The notes under the pieces: model-generated | The model's database searches: none | What the model saw: only the letters and a program-made list of their open reading frames with translations | Told to the model about the DNA's origin: nothing | Shown: positions 10,701 through 21,573 of the stretch, in pieces | How positions within the stretch are numbered: the stretch's first letter is position 1 | Layout: the number at the start of each line of letters is the position of its first letter | Assembly: GCF_949628215.1 (NCBI RefSeq) | Contig: NC_134277.1 | Coordinates: 992,001-1,056,000 of the forward strand | Direction: 5' to 3' | DNA length: 64,000 nt | DNA from: Phalacrocorax aristotelis | Taxonomy: Eukaryota > Chordata > Aves > Suliformes > Phalacrocoracidae | Made by a program: the position numbers and the translations under genes

Positions 10701-13700
10701 TGGGAATGGGAGCACTGGGATGGGAGCACAGGAATGGGAGCACTGGGATGGGGGAGCACTGGGATGGGGAGCACAGGGATGGGAGAACTGGGAATGGGGA
10801 GCACTGGGGTGGGGGAGCACTGGGATTGGGGGGGCACTGGGATGGGGAGAACTGGGATGGGAGCACTGGGAATGGGGGAGCACTGGGATGGGGGAGCACT
10901 GGGATGGGAGCACTGGGAATGGGAGCACTGGGAATGGGGGAGCACTGGGATGGGGGAGAACTGGGATGGGGGAGCACTGGGAATGGGAGTACTGGGATTC
11001 GGGGAGCACTGGGAATGGGTGCACTTGGATGGGAGCACTGGGATGGGGAGCACTGGGATGGGAGCTCTGGGAATGGGAGCACTGGGAATGGGAGCACTGG
11101 GATGGGGGAGCACTGGGATGGGGGAGCACTGGAATGGGAACACTGGGATGGGAGCACTTGGAATGGGAGCTCTGGGAATGGGAGCACTGGGATGGGGAGC
11201 ACAGGGATGGGGAGCACTGGGATGGGAACACTGGGATGGGAGCACTTGGAATGGGAGCACTGGGAATGGGATGATTGGGATGGGAGCACAGGAATGGGAG
11301 CACTGGGAATTGGGAGCACTGGGAATAGGAGCACTGGGATTGGGGGAGCACTGGGATGGGGAGAACTGGGATGGGGGAGCACTGGGATGGGAGCACTGGG
11401 ATGGGGGAGCACTGGGATGGGGGAGCACTGGGATGGGGGAGCACTGGGATGGGAGCACTGGGATGGGGGAGCACTGGGAATGGGAGCACTGGGAATGGGA
11501 TGACTGGGATGGGAGCACAGGAATGGGAGCACTGGGAATGGGGAGCACTGGGATGGGGGAGCACTGGGATTGGGGGAGCACTGGGATGGGGAGAACTGGG
11601 ATGGGAGCACTGGGAATGGGAGCACTGGGAATGGGAGCACTGGGATTCGGGGAGCACTTGGAATGGCAGCACTGCGATGGAAACACTGGGATGGGGCAGC
11701 ACGCGAATTGGGGGTGCACTGGGATGGGGGTGCACTGGGATGGGAGCACTGGGAATGGGAGCACTGGGAATGGGAGCACTGGGATTGGGCGAGCACTGGG
11801 AATGGGAGCACTGGGAATGGGAGCACTGGGAATGGGATGACTGGGATGGGGAGCACAGGGAATGGGAGCACTGGGAATGGGGAGCACTGGGATGGGGGAG
11901 CACTGGGATGGGAGCACTGGGATGGGGGAGGACTGGGATGGGGGAGCACTGGGATGGGAGCACTTGGAATGGGAGAACTGGGAATGGGAGCACTGGGAAT
12001 GGGAGCACTGGGAATGGGATGACTGGGATGAGGGAGCACAGGGAATGGGAGCACTGGGAATGGGGAGCACTGGGATGGGGAGCACTGGGAATGGGGGAGC
12101 ACTGGGAATGGGGGAGCACTGGGATGGGGGAGCACTGGGATGGGAGCACTGGGAATGGGAGCACTGGGAATGGGAGCACTGGGATTCGGGGAGCACTGGG
12201 AATGGGAGCACTGGGATGGGGGAGCACTGGGAATGGGATGACTGGGATGGGAGCACAGGAATGGGAGCACTGGAATTTGGGGAGCACTGGGAATGGGAGC
12301 ACTGGGATTAGGAGCACTGGGAATGGGGGAGCACTGGGAATGTGAGCACTGGGATGGGAGCACTGGGAATGGGGGAGCACTGGGAATGTGAGCACTGGGA
12401 ATGGGAGCACTGGAAATGGGATGACTGGGATGGGAGCACAGGAATGGGAGCACTGGGATGGGAACACTGGGATGGGAGCACTGGGATGGGAGCACTGGGA
12501 TGGGGGAGCACTGGGATGGGAGCACTGGGATGGGGGAGCACTGGGAATGGGAGCACTGGGAATGGGATGACTGGGATGGGAGCACAGGAATGGGAGCACT
12601 GGGAATTGGGAGCACTGGGAATAGGAGCACTGGGATGGGGGAGCACTGGGATGGGGGAGCACTGGGAATGGGAGCACTGGGATGGGGGAGCACTGGGAAT
12701 GGGATGACTGGGATGGGAGCACAGGAATGGGAGCACTGGGAATGGGGAGCACTGGGATGGGGGAGCACTGGGATGGGGAGAACTGGGATGGGAGCACTGG
12801 GAATGGGGGAGCACTGGGATGGGGGAGCACTGGGATGGGAGCACAGGGAATGGGAGCACTGGGAATGGGAGCACTGGGATTCGGGGAGCACTTGGAATGG
12901 CAGCACTGCGATGGAAACACTGGGATGGGGCAGCACGCGAATTGGGGGTGCACTGGGATGGGGGTGCACTGGGATGGGAGCACTGGGAATGGGAGCACTG
13001 GGAATGGGAGCACTGGGATTGGGGGAGCAGTGGGAATGGGAGCACTGGGAATGGGAGCACTGGGAATGGGGAGCACTGGGATGGGGGAGCACTGGGAGTG
13101 GGAGCACTGGGAATGGGAGCACTGGGATGGGAGCACTGGGATGGGGGAGGACTGGGATGGGGGAGCACTGGGATGGGGGGAGCACTGGGATGGGGGAGCA
13201 CTGGGATGGGGGAGCACTGGGATGGGAGCACTGGGATTGGGGGAGCACTGGGATGGGGGAGAACTGGGATGGGGGAGCACTGGAATGGGAACACTGGGAT
13301 GGGAGCACTTGGAATGGGAGCTCTGGGAATGGGAGCACTGGGATGGGGAGCACTGGGATGGGAGCACTGGAATGGGGGATCACTGGGATGGGGGAGCACT
13401 GGGATGGGAGCACTGGGATTGGGAGCACTGGGAATGGGAGCACTGGGATGGGAGCACTGGGATGGGTAGCACTGGGATGGGAGCACTGGGATGGCAGCAC
13501 TGGGATGGGGGAGCACTGGGATGGGGGAGCACTGGGATGGGAGCACTGGAATGGGAGCACTGGGATGGGGGAGCACTTGGATGGGGGAGCCCTGGGATGG
13601 GAGCACTGGGAATGGGAGCACTGGGATGGGAGCACTGGGAATGGGGGAGCACTGGGATGGGAGCACTGGGAATGGGAGCACTGGGATGGGAGCACTGGGA

Positions 13701-14965
13701 TGGGAGCACTGGGAATGGGGGAGCACTGGGAATGGGAGCACTGGGATGGGAGCACTGGGATGGGGGAGCACTGGGATGGGAGCACTGGAATGGGAGCACT
13801 GGGAATGGGAGCACTGGGATGGGGGAGCACTGGGATGGGAGCACTGGGAATGGGAGCACTGGAAGGGGAGCACTGGGATGGGGGAGCAGTGCGATGGGAG
13901 CACTGGGATGGGGGAGCACTGGGGTGGGAGCACTGGGATGGGAGCACTGGGATGGGAGCAATGGGAATGGGGAGCACTGGAATGGGAGCACTGGGATGGG
14001 AGCACTGGGATGGGGGAGCACTGGGATGGGAGCACTGGGATGGGAGCACTGGGGTGGGAGCAATGGGAATGGGGAGCACTGGAATGGGAGCACTGGGAAT
14101 GGGAGCACTGGGATGGGAGCACTGGGATGGGGGAGCACTGGGATGGGAGCACTGGAATGGGAGCACTGGGAATGGGAGCACTGGGATGGGAGCACTGGGA
14201 ATGGGGGAGCACTGGGATGGGAGCACTGGGAATGGGAGCACTGGGATGGGAGCACTGGGAATGGGGGAGCACTGGGATGGGAGCACTGGGAATGGGAGCA
14301 CTGGGATGGGAGCACTGGGAATGGGAGCACTGGGAATGGGAGCACTGGGATGGGAGCACTGGGATGGGAGCACTGGGAATGGGGGAGCACTGGGAATGGG
14401 AGCACTGGGATGGGAGCACTGGGATGGGGGAGCACTGGGATGGGAGCACTGGAATGGGAGCACTGGGATGAGGGAGCACTGGGATGGGAGCACTGGGATG
14501 GGAGCACTGGGAATGGGAGCACTGGAAGGGGAGCACTGGGATGGGAGCACTGGGATGGGAGCACTGGGATGGGAGCAATGGGAATGGGGAGCACTGGAAT
14601 GGGAGCACTGGGAATGGGAGCACTGGGATGGGAGCACTGGGATGGGGGAGCACTGGGATGGGGGAGCACTGGGAATGGGAGCACTGGGATGGGGGAGCAC
14701 TGGGGTGGGAGCACTGGGATGGGAGCAATGGGAATGGGGAGCACTGGGATGGGGGAGCACTGGGAATGGGAGCACTGGGATGGGGGAGCACTGGGATGGG
14801 AGCACTGGAATGGGAGCACTGGGAATGGGAGCACTGGGATGGGAGCACTGGGATGGGGGAGCACTGGGATGGGAGCACTGGAATGGGAGCACTGGGAATG
14901 GGAGCACTGGGATGGGAGCACTGGGATGGGGGAGCCGTGCGATGGGAGCACTGGGATGGGAGCAC
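7770..14965. repeat. 7.2 kb G-rich minisatellite (14-16 bp unit)
   Basis: Almost unbroken tandem array of gggatgggagcact and its one- or two-base length variants (gggaatgggagcact, gggatgggggagcact). I estimate close to 480 units from the array length and a mean unit near 15 bases. Every unit carries GGG runs on the plus strand, so G-quadruplex formation is likely (inference). The minus strand almost never forms a stop codon, which creates huge reading frames rich in SQCSHSQCS and PIPVLP. These are artefacts of the unit, not genes. The array starts directly upstream of the CpG promoter at 7.5-7.7 kb. Confidence 0.97.
9895..13300. repeat. Higher-order (about 1.2 kb) duplication inside the minisatellite
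   Basis: Rare unit variants recur in the same order. A block beginning ttcggggagcacttgg and running through gcagcacgcgaattggggg occurs at 10458, 11646 and 12880. A block with gaatgtgagcactggg occurs at 9895 and 12338. The spacings of 1188, 1234 and 2443 fit a unit of about 1.2 kb. Confidence 0.85.
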
Positions 14966-16150
14966 CCCCGGCACCCTGTTGTGCGAGGGTGTGGCAGGGC
15001 GGGGGCCGGGCGCTGCCTGCGCTGCCCGCGGCTGCGGGTCCCCGCGGTGTCCCTGTCCCAGTGGGGGGCCCTGGGCCTGGCGGGTTCGGGGCTGCCCTGG
15101 AGCAGGCCCAGATGCTCCCGCCGGACACTGGGCGCTGCCGGGCTGCCAGCAAACCCCGGCGAGCAAAGCGAGGTCGCAGCCCTGCACCTGGGGGGGCCCT
15201 GTGATCTGTTCAGCATCAGGGCTGTCCCCCCCATGGATCCCTGGAGCTCCAGGGGAGCCCCAACCCCCCCAAGGGGTCCCTGCCGCGGCCGGAGGGGTTG
15301 AAGCACCTCCACACGAATGGTCCATTAACGTGCTGAGCCTGGCTTTGCCATGCTGGTGGGGCGAGCAGCCGGGGCGGCCGGCGGCAAAGCCTGGCTTGGC
15401 CCCACGGCAGGTCCCCTGGCAGGCCGGCTCTGCTCCCCAGCCCCACGGCACATCCCCACACCACTAGTGAGCACACCCCTGTTCCCCACAGACACCAGTG
15501 GTTTATTCCCAGCTCTGCTGTCCTGGCAGGGGCTGGTCAGGGACCCCCACTCGTGTCCTGACTGGCCCCAGTGACCTTCGAGGGTGTGGTGGTCGGTTCT
15601 CGGTGGAAGAGAGGGAGCTGCTGGGGAGGTGACGGAGGGGATGTCCCGGCTGCCGGCCTCCCTCGGTAGGGCCCCGCCACGGTGCTTGTCCCAGCCAGAG
15701 TGGGGACGGCACGTGGGGTCCCCGTGCCCAGGCAGTGCCGGCGGGGACCTGGGCGCGTCCCGGCGGTGCGCGGGGTGCCGGGGAGCCAAACGCTGAGCCC
15801 CCCGGGGCTGGCGGAGCCTCGCGGTGGAGCCAGGGACGGTGCGTGCAGTGGGTGAGCCACGGGGCTGGGGACCCTGGCACGGGGCGAGGGGGTGCAGGTG
15901 TCTGGTACCGGGGATCCAGGCGTCCCCCTGCTCCCGGCTGCATCCAGGGATGCCCGGCTGCTGAGGGGGACAGGGACCAGAATTGCTTTTGCCATTATAA
16001 CAGAGGCACCGCAGGAGAGCTGCCTGCTCCGCAGCCTGGAGATGTGCCTGGAGGAGCTGGCGGGGAGCAGGTCTGGTCCCCCCCCGGCCCCCCGGCGAGA
16101 GGCAGCAGGGAAAGCGGGGCAGCCACCATTCTCTGCCCAGGACACGCTCG
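14966..16150. other. Intergenic stretch after the minisatellite
   Basis: Unique GC-rich sequence. A minus-strand AATAAA (plus tttatt at 15502-15507) could be a second, distal polyadenylation site for the gene at 16.9-18.7 kb. Minus-strand frames here are long but I see no domain and no convincing exon. Confidence 0.4.
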
Positions 16151-16285
16151 CCCAGAGGCGGGTCACGGCATGTCATGGCATCGTCCCATGCAGCACGGCG
16201 TCGCGAGCACGGCACGGCACAGCATGGCACTGCGCACACAGCATGGCACAGCGTGGTATGGCACGGCACGGCACCTTGCAGCCCC
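16150..16285. repeat. Short CATGGCAC/GGCAC simple repeat
   Basis: Irregular tandem copies of ggcac, catgg and cacggcacagcatgg, giving cysteine/histidine-rich false translations. Confidence 0.7.
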
Positions 16286-16775
16286 ACGGCCGCTCCTAAG
16301 GGATGTCAGGAGCCGCCACCTCCAGCCACCCCCCCACAGCACCCTCCATCCCAGCCACTGGAGCCCAGTACAGACCAGTAGCCCCCAGTCTCTGCCCCAG
16401 CGTGGGGACGCAGCTGCCACCTTCCCCATTGTGGGTTCAACCAGCAGCGAAGCTGAGCTCGTGTCCCAGAGACACACAGCCAGGACACACGGACAGGACA
16501 CCGGCTGCGACGTCCCTGTTGCCACCGTTGCCCATCGACCGGTGTTGCTGGGCCCGTTTGCCTCTGGTTATTGTCTCTGTTAACACTAATTAGGCAGGGT
16601 GTGGGACTCCCTGTCCTTGCCCGCCCGCCGGCCGGGTGCCTCCCGTCCTACCCCCACCCAGCCCTCGCCGCTGGTTTTGGGAGGGGTTGGGGCTGCTGCT
16701 CCCCAACCCTAATTGGAGGGTCCCCCACCGTGTCCCCCCACCCCAGATGCACCCCACTCCCTCCGGCTCGTTGGC

Positions 16776-16781
16776 TTTATT
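16776..16781 (-). terminator. Polyadenylation signal AATAAA of the small secreted-protein gene
   Basis: Plus-strand tttatt, that is AATAAA on the minus strand, about 150 bases beyond the stop codon at 16927-16929. Confidence 0.7.
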
Positions 16782-16926
16782 TGGTGGCTTGGCAAAGCAG
16801 GGGAGGGCTGCCCTGAGAAGCACTTTGGGGTGCACGACGGGGGGGCAGCGGGGATGTGCTGGCACGGGCATAGGCTCACTTGTGCCCTGCGGGGGGGGGG
16901 GAGGGGGTTGGGCATCCCCATCTGCC

Positions 16927-18678
16927 TCAGGGCTGGGGGGCACCAGGGGGGCCCCACGGCACAGCCTGGGGGTGGCTGGGCCCCCAGCTCTCTCCTGGCA
17001 TCGGGCTGCGCTCAGCTGCCAGCACCGCTCCTCGCCGCACCGTCCGGGCGCTCAGCACCTCCTGCAAGACAGAGCGGGGTCTGCTAGGGGGGTCCCCCGC
17101 GATGGGTGGGGTCCCCGTCCCCGCGTCTCGCTGCGGCTGGCAGACGAGACCGGGGATCCTGCCGGGGCTCCGCCATTACCTGTCGCGGCAGCAGGACGCT
17201 GCCGGGGCGCCTCACGGGCCGCGCCGGTTCCTTGTCCTCCCTCCTGGCTCTCTCCTGCGGGAGCGAGCACAGCGTCACAGCAAGCCCCAGGCGATGGGGA
17301 GGCCTGGGGACACCCTGTCCCGGGGGACACACGCGGGCGGGGGCTGCCTTGGGTGTCCCCGTCGGCAGCTCCGGGGCCGAGACCGGCACCGCCTGGCATG
17401 ATGCAGCACCTCCGGACCTTTCACCTCCCGCCACTGCTCCGTACGCACCCGCCTGCCCGGCTGAACCTCATCGTCCTCGCCATCGCGCCGGGACATCGAC
17501 CGTGACTCCTGTGGGGAGAGACGTGGGTGCAGGAGCGGCCGGCGCCGTCGGACACCGTCGGGGTGACGCCGAGGAGCCGGCGGCACCACATTTCCACCTC
17601 TCCCCGCACACGGCATCCCCCCGGCCCCTGCGGCAGCCGCCTCGGCGCTGCGGTGTGGCCACGGCCCGATGCTGCTGGCTCACCTCGCTCAGGACGGAGA
17701 AGCACCCCGAGCAGGGTCTGTGGGGCCGCCGCCGGCCCCCGACGCTTGGCCCCTGCGGAGGGAAGGGTCGTTACTGGCTGTGCCGGAGCCTGCTGCCCCC
17801 CCGGGGTCCCTTTGGCGCCTGTGTAAGCACCCCAAGCCTGGGCTGGGTGGTTGGAGCGCGGCAGGGAGCGCCTCGGGGAGCAGGAACCGAGGGGGAAGCG
17901 GCCGGTTTGCCCCCTCTGCAGCCGCCCCGGGACGGGGACAGGATTGCTGCCGTGCCCAGTGGTGCCAAGGCCCTCCCCAGCTTCCCCCGGGGCCGCCATC
18001 CCCGCTCCGGCACTGGCTCCCTGGCCGTGTTTCGGGCTGCATGTTGGTAACGACCCGCTCCCACCCTCCCTCCCCATCGGCACAGTGAAGCCGTGGCCCC
18101 CGTCCCCCCATGGCCGCTGCCTCCTCCCTCCTCCCCTGCTCAGCCCCTCGCCACCCCCCTGATGAAATGTTTGCCGGTTGTGCAAGCGCTGGGGCTGCAA
18201 GAGGGGCCCTGGCAGAGCACGCAGCCCCCGGGACGCCTGCAGGCTGCAAACCCCACTGTCGGCCCTCGGGGGTGACGGGCTCGGCTGGACCTCAGTGCCC
18301 CAAGCCCGCCCGCAGCCCCCCCCCGGCGCACAGGGAACAGGGAGGGTGGAAAAGTCCCTCTCCCGGGATTTGGCCTGGCCACCCAGGGGGGGGCTCGGCG
18401 CAGGGTGCTGCTGACGGAGCAGCCGGTGTCCCGTGGGGACAAAGTTTGCCCCCCGCGGTGCCGGAGCCATGCCGTGCCATGCCAGGGGAGGCTCCCCCTC
18501 CCCGCAGTGCTCTCTCCCCCGCTCCCAGCCCCGTTACTCCCCTCCTTTACCTCCCACCACCACCACCAACCTCTCTCCCCCGTGCGACCTTCTTCGAGTC
18601 GCCGTGGTCGTGGTCGGCTCCGGCCACGGCCACGAGGGCCACGGCGGCGGCGAAGCCGCAGAGCAGCCACAGCCTCAT
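16927..18678 (-). CDS. Unrecognised small secreted protein, five coding exons, ~142 residues
   Basis: I do not recognise this gene. Minus-strand coding exons at 18589-18678, 17684-17752, 17449-17508, 17180-17254 and 16927-17061 are all phase 0 (30, 23, 20, 25 and 44 codons plus stop). Exon 1 starts in a good context (GGCCATGA) and encodes a clear signal peptide, MRLWLLCGFAAAVALVAVAG, followed by acidic DHDHGDSKK. Exon 2 ends PCSGCFSVLSE, exon 3 begins ESRSMSRRDGEDDEV, exon 4 is basic, and exon 5 begins EVLSARTVRR. Acceptors are good (CTCCGCAG, CCCCACAG, CTTGCAG); the donor of exon 1 (AAG/GTCGCA) is weak and is the main doubt. A canonical AATAAA lies just downstream. Several dibasic sites and an S-x-E site are seen; processing by convertases or secretory kinases is inference. 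Confidence 0.5.
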
Positions 18679-20756
18679 GGCCTTGCGCGGGGGCACGGCT
18701 GCCCGGCTCAGGCTCTCCCGGTGCCGCCGTGCGCTCCCCGGCTGGACCTTGGCCCCTGATGTCAGCGGCGGAGGCTGCGCCGCGGTGCCCGGCTGCGGGG
18801 AGCAGCTCCTGGTGCCAGGGGAGCCCCAAAAAACGCCTCTGTGCTTGCCAGTGCCGGGATGTGAACGCCACAGGGGGGGATAAAGAGGAGTATCAGCGAG
18901 GGGGGATTAAAGGAATAAATTCAGATAACTACTTGCACAGCACTGGGGGAAAAGGGAATTCAGTAAAGGAGGAACCACATGTGGGAGACTTGGGGTCTTT
19001 GGGGGGTTTGTCTTTACAAAACAAAAACAAATATATCAAAGAAAACAAAGAAATCCAGAGAATTGGTCACAGAGAAGCCTGCATAAAGGGGGCTGCCAAG
19101 ACACCAGCTGGAAACCGCGAGCACCGGCCTCGGTGCACAACACTGCAGAACTGGGGAAACAAGAGAAAAATCCCTGAGCCCCAAGGTCTCTTTGCATCAG
19201 GTCAGAGGCTGTTTGTAGCGAGAAACCATAGATTTTGTGATTATGAGAAGAATCGTCAACCTCTCTGGTAAAAAGGAGGCTGCAGCGTGTTGGGCTGCCT
19301 CAGAAAGGGAGATTTTATTGCTCACCCGCCACTTTAATCCAAAGCTCGGAGCTGCGAGAGCATTTAGACACTCAAGCAAAGGATGTTACTTCCAGGATTA
19401 TTCTTGGTTCTCTGTGGCCGAGGTCTCGTGCTCGGGTTTGCAGGTTAATGCCAGAACAATTAGTCGATCCGTTGAATCCGACTTCTAGCCTGACATCAGC
19501 CCACGTGTTTCACCCCGCGCGGGAGATGCCAGCGTAACGGCCGGTGCCCGGCTAACGGCAGGTCCCCGGCCCGAAGCCGGGGGGGGCTTTAAGATGTGCC
19601 TCCCAACCTCTCGGAGAGCATCTCCCGATCCGCAGGCGCCTGGTCCCACGTCACCGGTGCCCACCGATGGAGCCAGCCCTTCTCCGTCCCGCCGGATATG
19701 TCGTCCGCATGATGCGTCCCCCAGACACATCTCTCCTGCCCTCATTCGAGTTTATTTCTTTGGGTTTTGGGTCATGCAGCTGTTTGTGGCTGCAGCTGGG
19801 TGCTCACCCCCCGGCTTTCCTGGCCCTGTACTCCTCATCACCCAAATTTCCTCATTTCCAGAAATGCTAACCGTTAGTCTGCGTGATTAAGGGTGGGTGG
19901 GGGAACAAAGAGGAACCCTCATCAGTGCGAAGGGAGCACCCCAGCTCCCCGAAGGGGGACACCAAAGGGGGGACCCTGCTGGGAGGGGACCTGGGGGGTG
20001 ACCGGCCACGGGGGTGGCATGCAGCTTGTCGAGGAAGGCCCGGCAGTGGGGAGGGGTCCCAACCAACAGACCGAGGGGAGGAAGGACAGGAAAAGAGACG
20101 GGTGAGGGAATGAGGATGACCCAAGGGGTCGGTGAAGCATAAAGAGGTCGGGTTGACGCCTTTGCGCCCTCCTGTCCGCACGGTTGTTCACGCCTGCACT
20201 GTCTGTCTGTCCCTGCACACGCCACAGCGGGATTGACACCAGTGCTTTGGCTTTTTTTCCCCCGTTTCGGCGTTACACGCCTTCCCGGCACCCGCCCGGT
20301 CACGCCCTGCCCCGTTCCACCGTTACTTCTTCCCTTTCTGATTAAGGCGGAGGAAAATAAAACACCAAACCCCAAGCCGCGAGTGCCATCACTGCCAAGG
20401 TTTTCAGTGGCATCCACCGGCTCAGGGAGACCCAAACCTCATATTTTCCCAGCAAAAAAACTCCCTTGGGATGCTGGGGGGGGGTTATCCTGACCCCACA
20501 GCCATGGGATGTTCCCTTCTGGGCTGGGGGTGGCGCATTCCCGATGGATTTGAGCACAGAGGAAGGAATGGCAGCTCAACCTCCTGGTCCCCAGGGGCGT
20601 CCAGAGCTTGTCGTTGCCCCTGCCAAAAAACAGGAACAAAACTCCTTACACCGGGCGTATTAAAGAGCAGGCGCGACTTAACTCAGCACCAGTGCAAAGC
20701 AGAATATTTCCACAAATCCCACACACGTACCGGAGCTCATTTTGATGTTTACACAT
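18679..20756. other. Intergenic, no gene recognised
   Basis: The first 200 bases are a GC-rich promoter-like flank of the small secreted-protein gene. From 18.9 kb the DNA becomes less GC-rich, with A-rich runs at 19010-19060. I see no coding exon, RNA gene or repeat I can name. Confidence 0.4.
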
Positions 20757-21235
20757 GATGGTGAACACACCACGCCTGTCTAAGACCTAACCATTCACCT
20801 GACCGTGTTGCAAGTAACTGGAGGGTTAATCCTGCAGCTTGAGCCATCATCAACCTGAACCCCCATCCTGAGGAATGCAAACGACTCCATGAGCCAACTT
20901 GTGAAAGGCATTCAAGGTTCACGAGCTGAGAAACTTCAAGGGCTGATAACAGAAAGAAAAGTTCTCACACAGGGAAGATCAAGGGATGCCACAACCGTGA
21001 AACAATGAAACCAGCGAGAGTCACAGATGTAGACCAATGGAAGAAAGGGATGCTCAGTCAGGTCAGTGATAATGTGTTAGACAGGCCTGGTGTGTGCACT
21101 GTCATGTAGAAATGACAAAATGCGCTCTGGTGCTTCATTAGTGGGAATATTCCCCCTTGCACCCAGCGCCGAATAAAGTCATGCCTGCTCTATAATACTC
21201 CCGGTTTTCGGTGACAGCTGAACATCCTCGTCTTC
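20757..21235 (+). mobile_element. Probable ERV solo LTR fragment (fossil)
   Basis: The stretch begins near TGATGGTG and contains a gaataaagtcatgcc block (AATAAA at 21172-21177) shortly before its end, like the R region of an avian ERV LTR. No internal retroviral sequence is next to it. Family assignment and exact ends are uncertain; it looks old. Confidence 0.4.
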
Positions 21236-21573
21236 CACTTGCCTGTATTTTCTCCGCTTAAATTTAAAGCCACGGTGTGATTTTTATTCACTGCACAACC
21301 TCCGGGGGGGGTGGGGTGGGGTGTCAGTCCTTTCATCCTTAGTTAGGGTCGCAATCTCCCCCTGCCAGAATTACCTTCCCCCCAGTTATTGGGCTTTGGC
21401 AGTTGTGCGGTTTTTCAGTGCCTTCTGGGGCCAGAAGTTCCCTTTTCTCACTGCTGATGGATTTGTGGCCTTCCCTGATCTCCAAAACATTCTTTGCAGC
21501 AGATTGTTTCCACTGTCAGTCCTTGGAGTTCTGCTGACTTGCGTTCTTTGAGGAGGCCCTTGTTAATGAGGCA
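21236..21573. other. Short unassigned spacer
   Basis: Spacer with a G-run around 21304 and pyrimidine-rich sequence. Nothing recognised. Confidence 0.4.

Noticed and set aside
7770-14965. CRISPR-like array
   Set aside because: Units are 14-16 bases, contiguous, without unique spacers, and the host is a vertebrate.
6447-15312. Reading frames of 1047-2306 codons on the minus strand and up to 947 codons on the plus strand
   Set aside because: They are translations of the minisatellite, open in several frames at once, with no splice signals, start context or domain. Only their left edge touches a real exon (6513-6803).
15503-16287. Minus-strand frames of 146-320 codons next to the AATAAA at 15502
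   Set aside because: No domain, poor splice sites and Pro/Arg bias; more likely an extended 3' UTR of the 16.9-18.7 kb gene.
19000-20750. Possible internal retroviral sequence left of the 20.76 kb LTR
   Set aside because: A-rich stretches only; no recognisable retroviral gene segment or primer-binding site.
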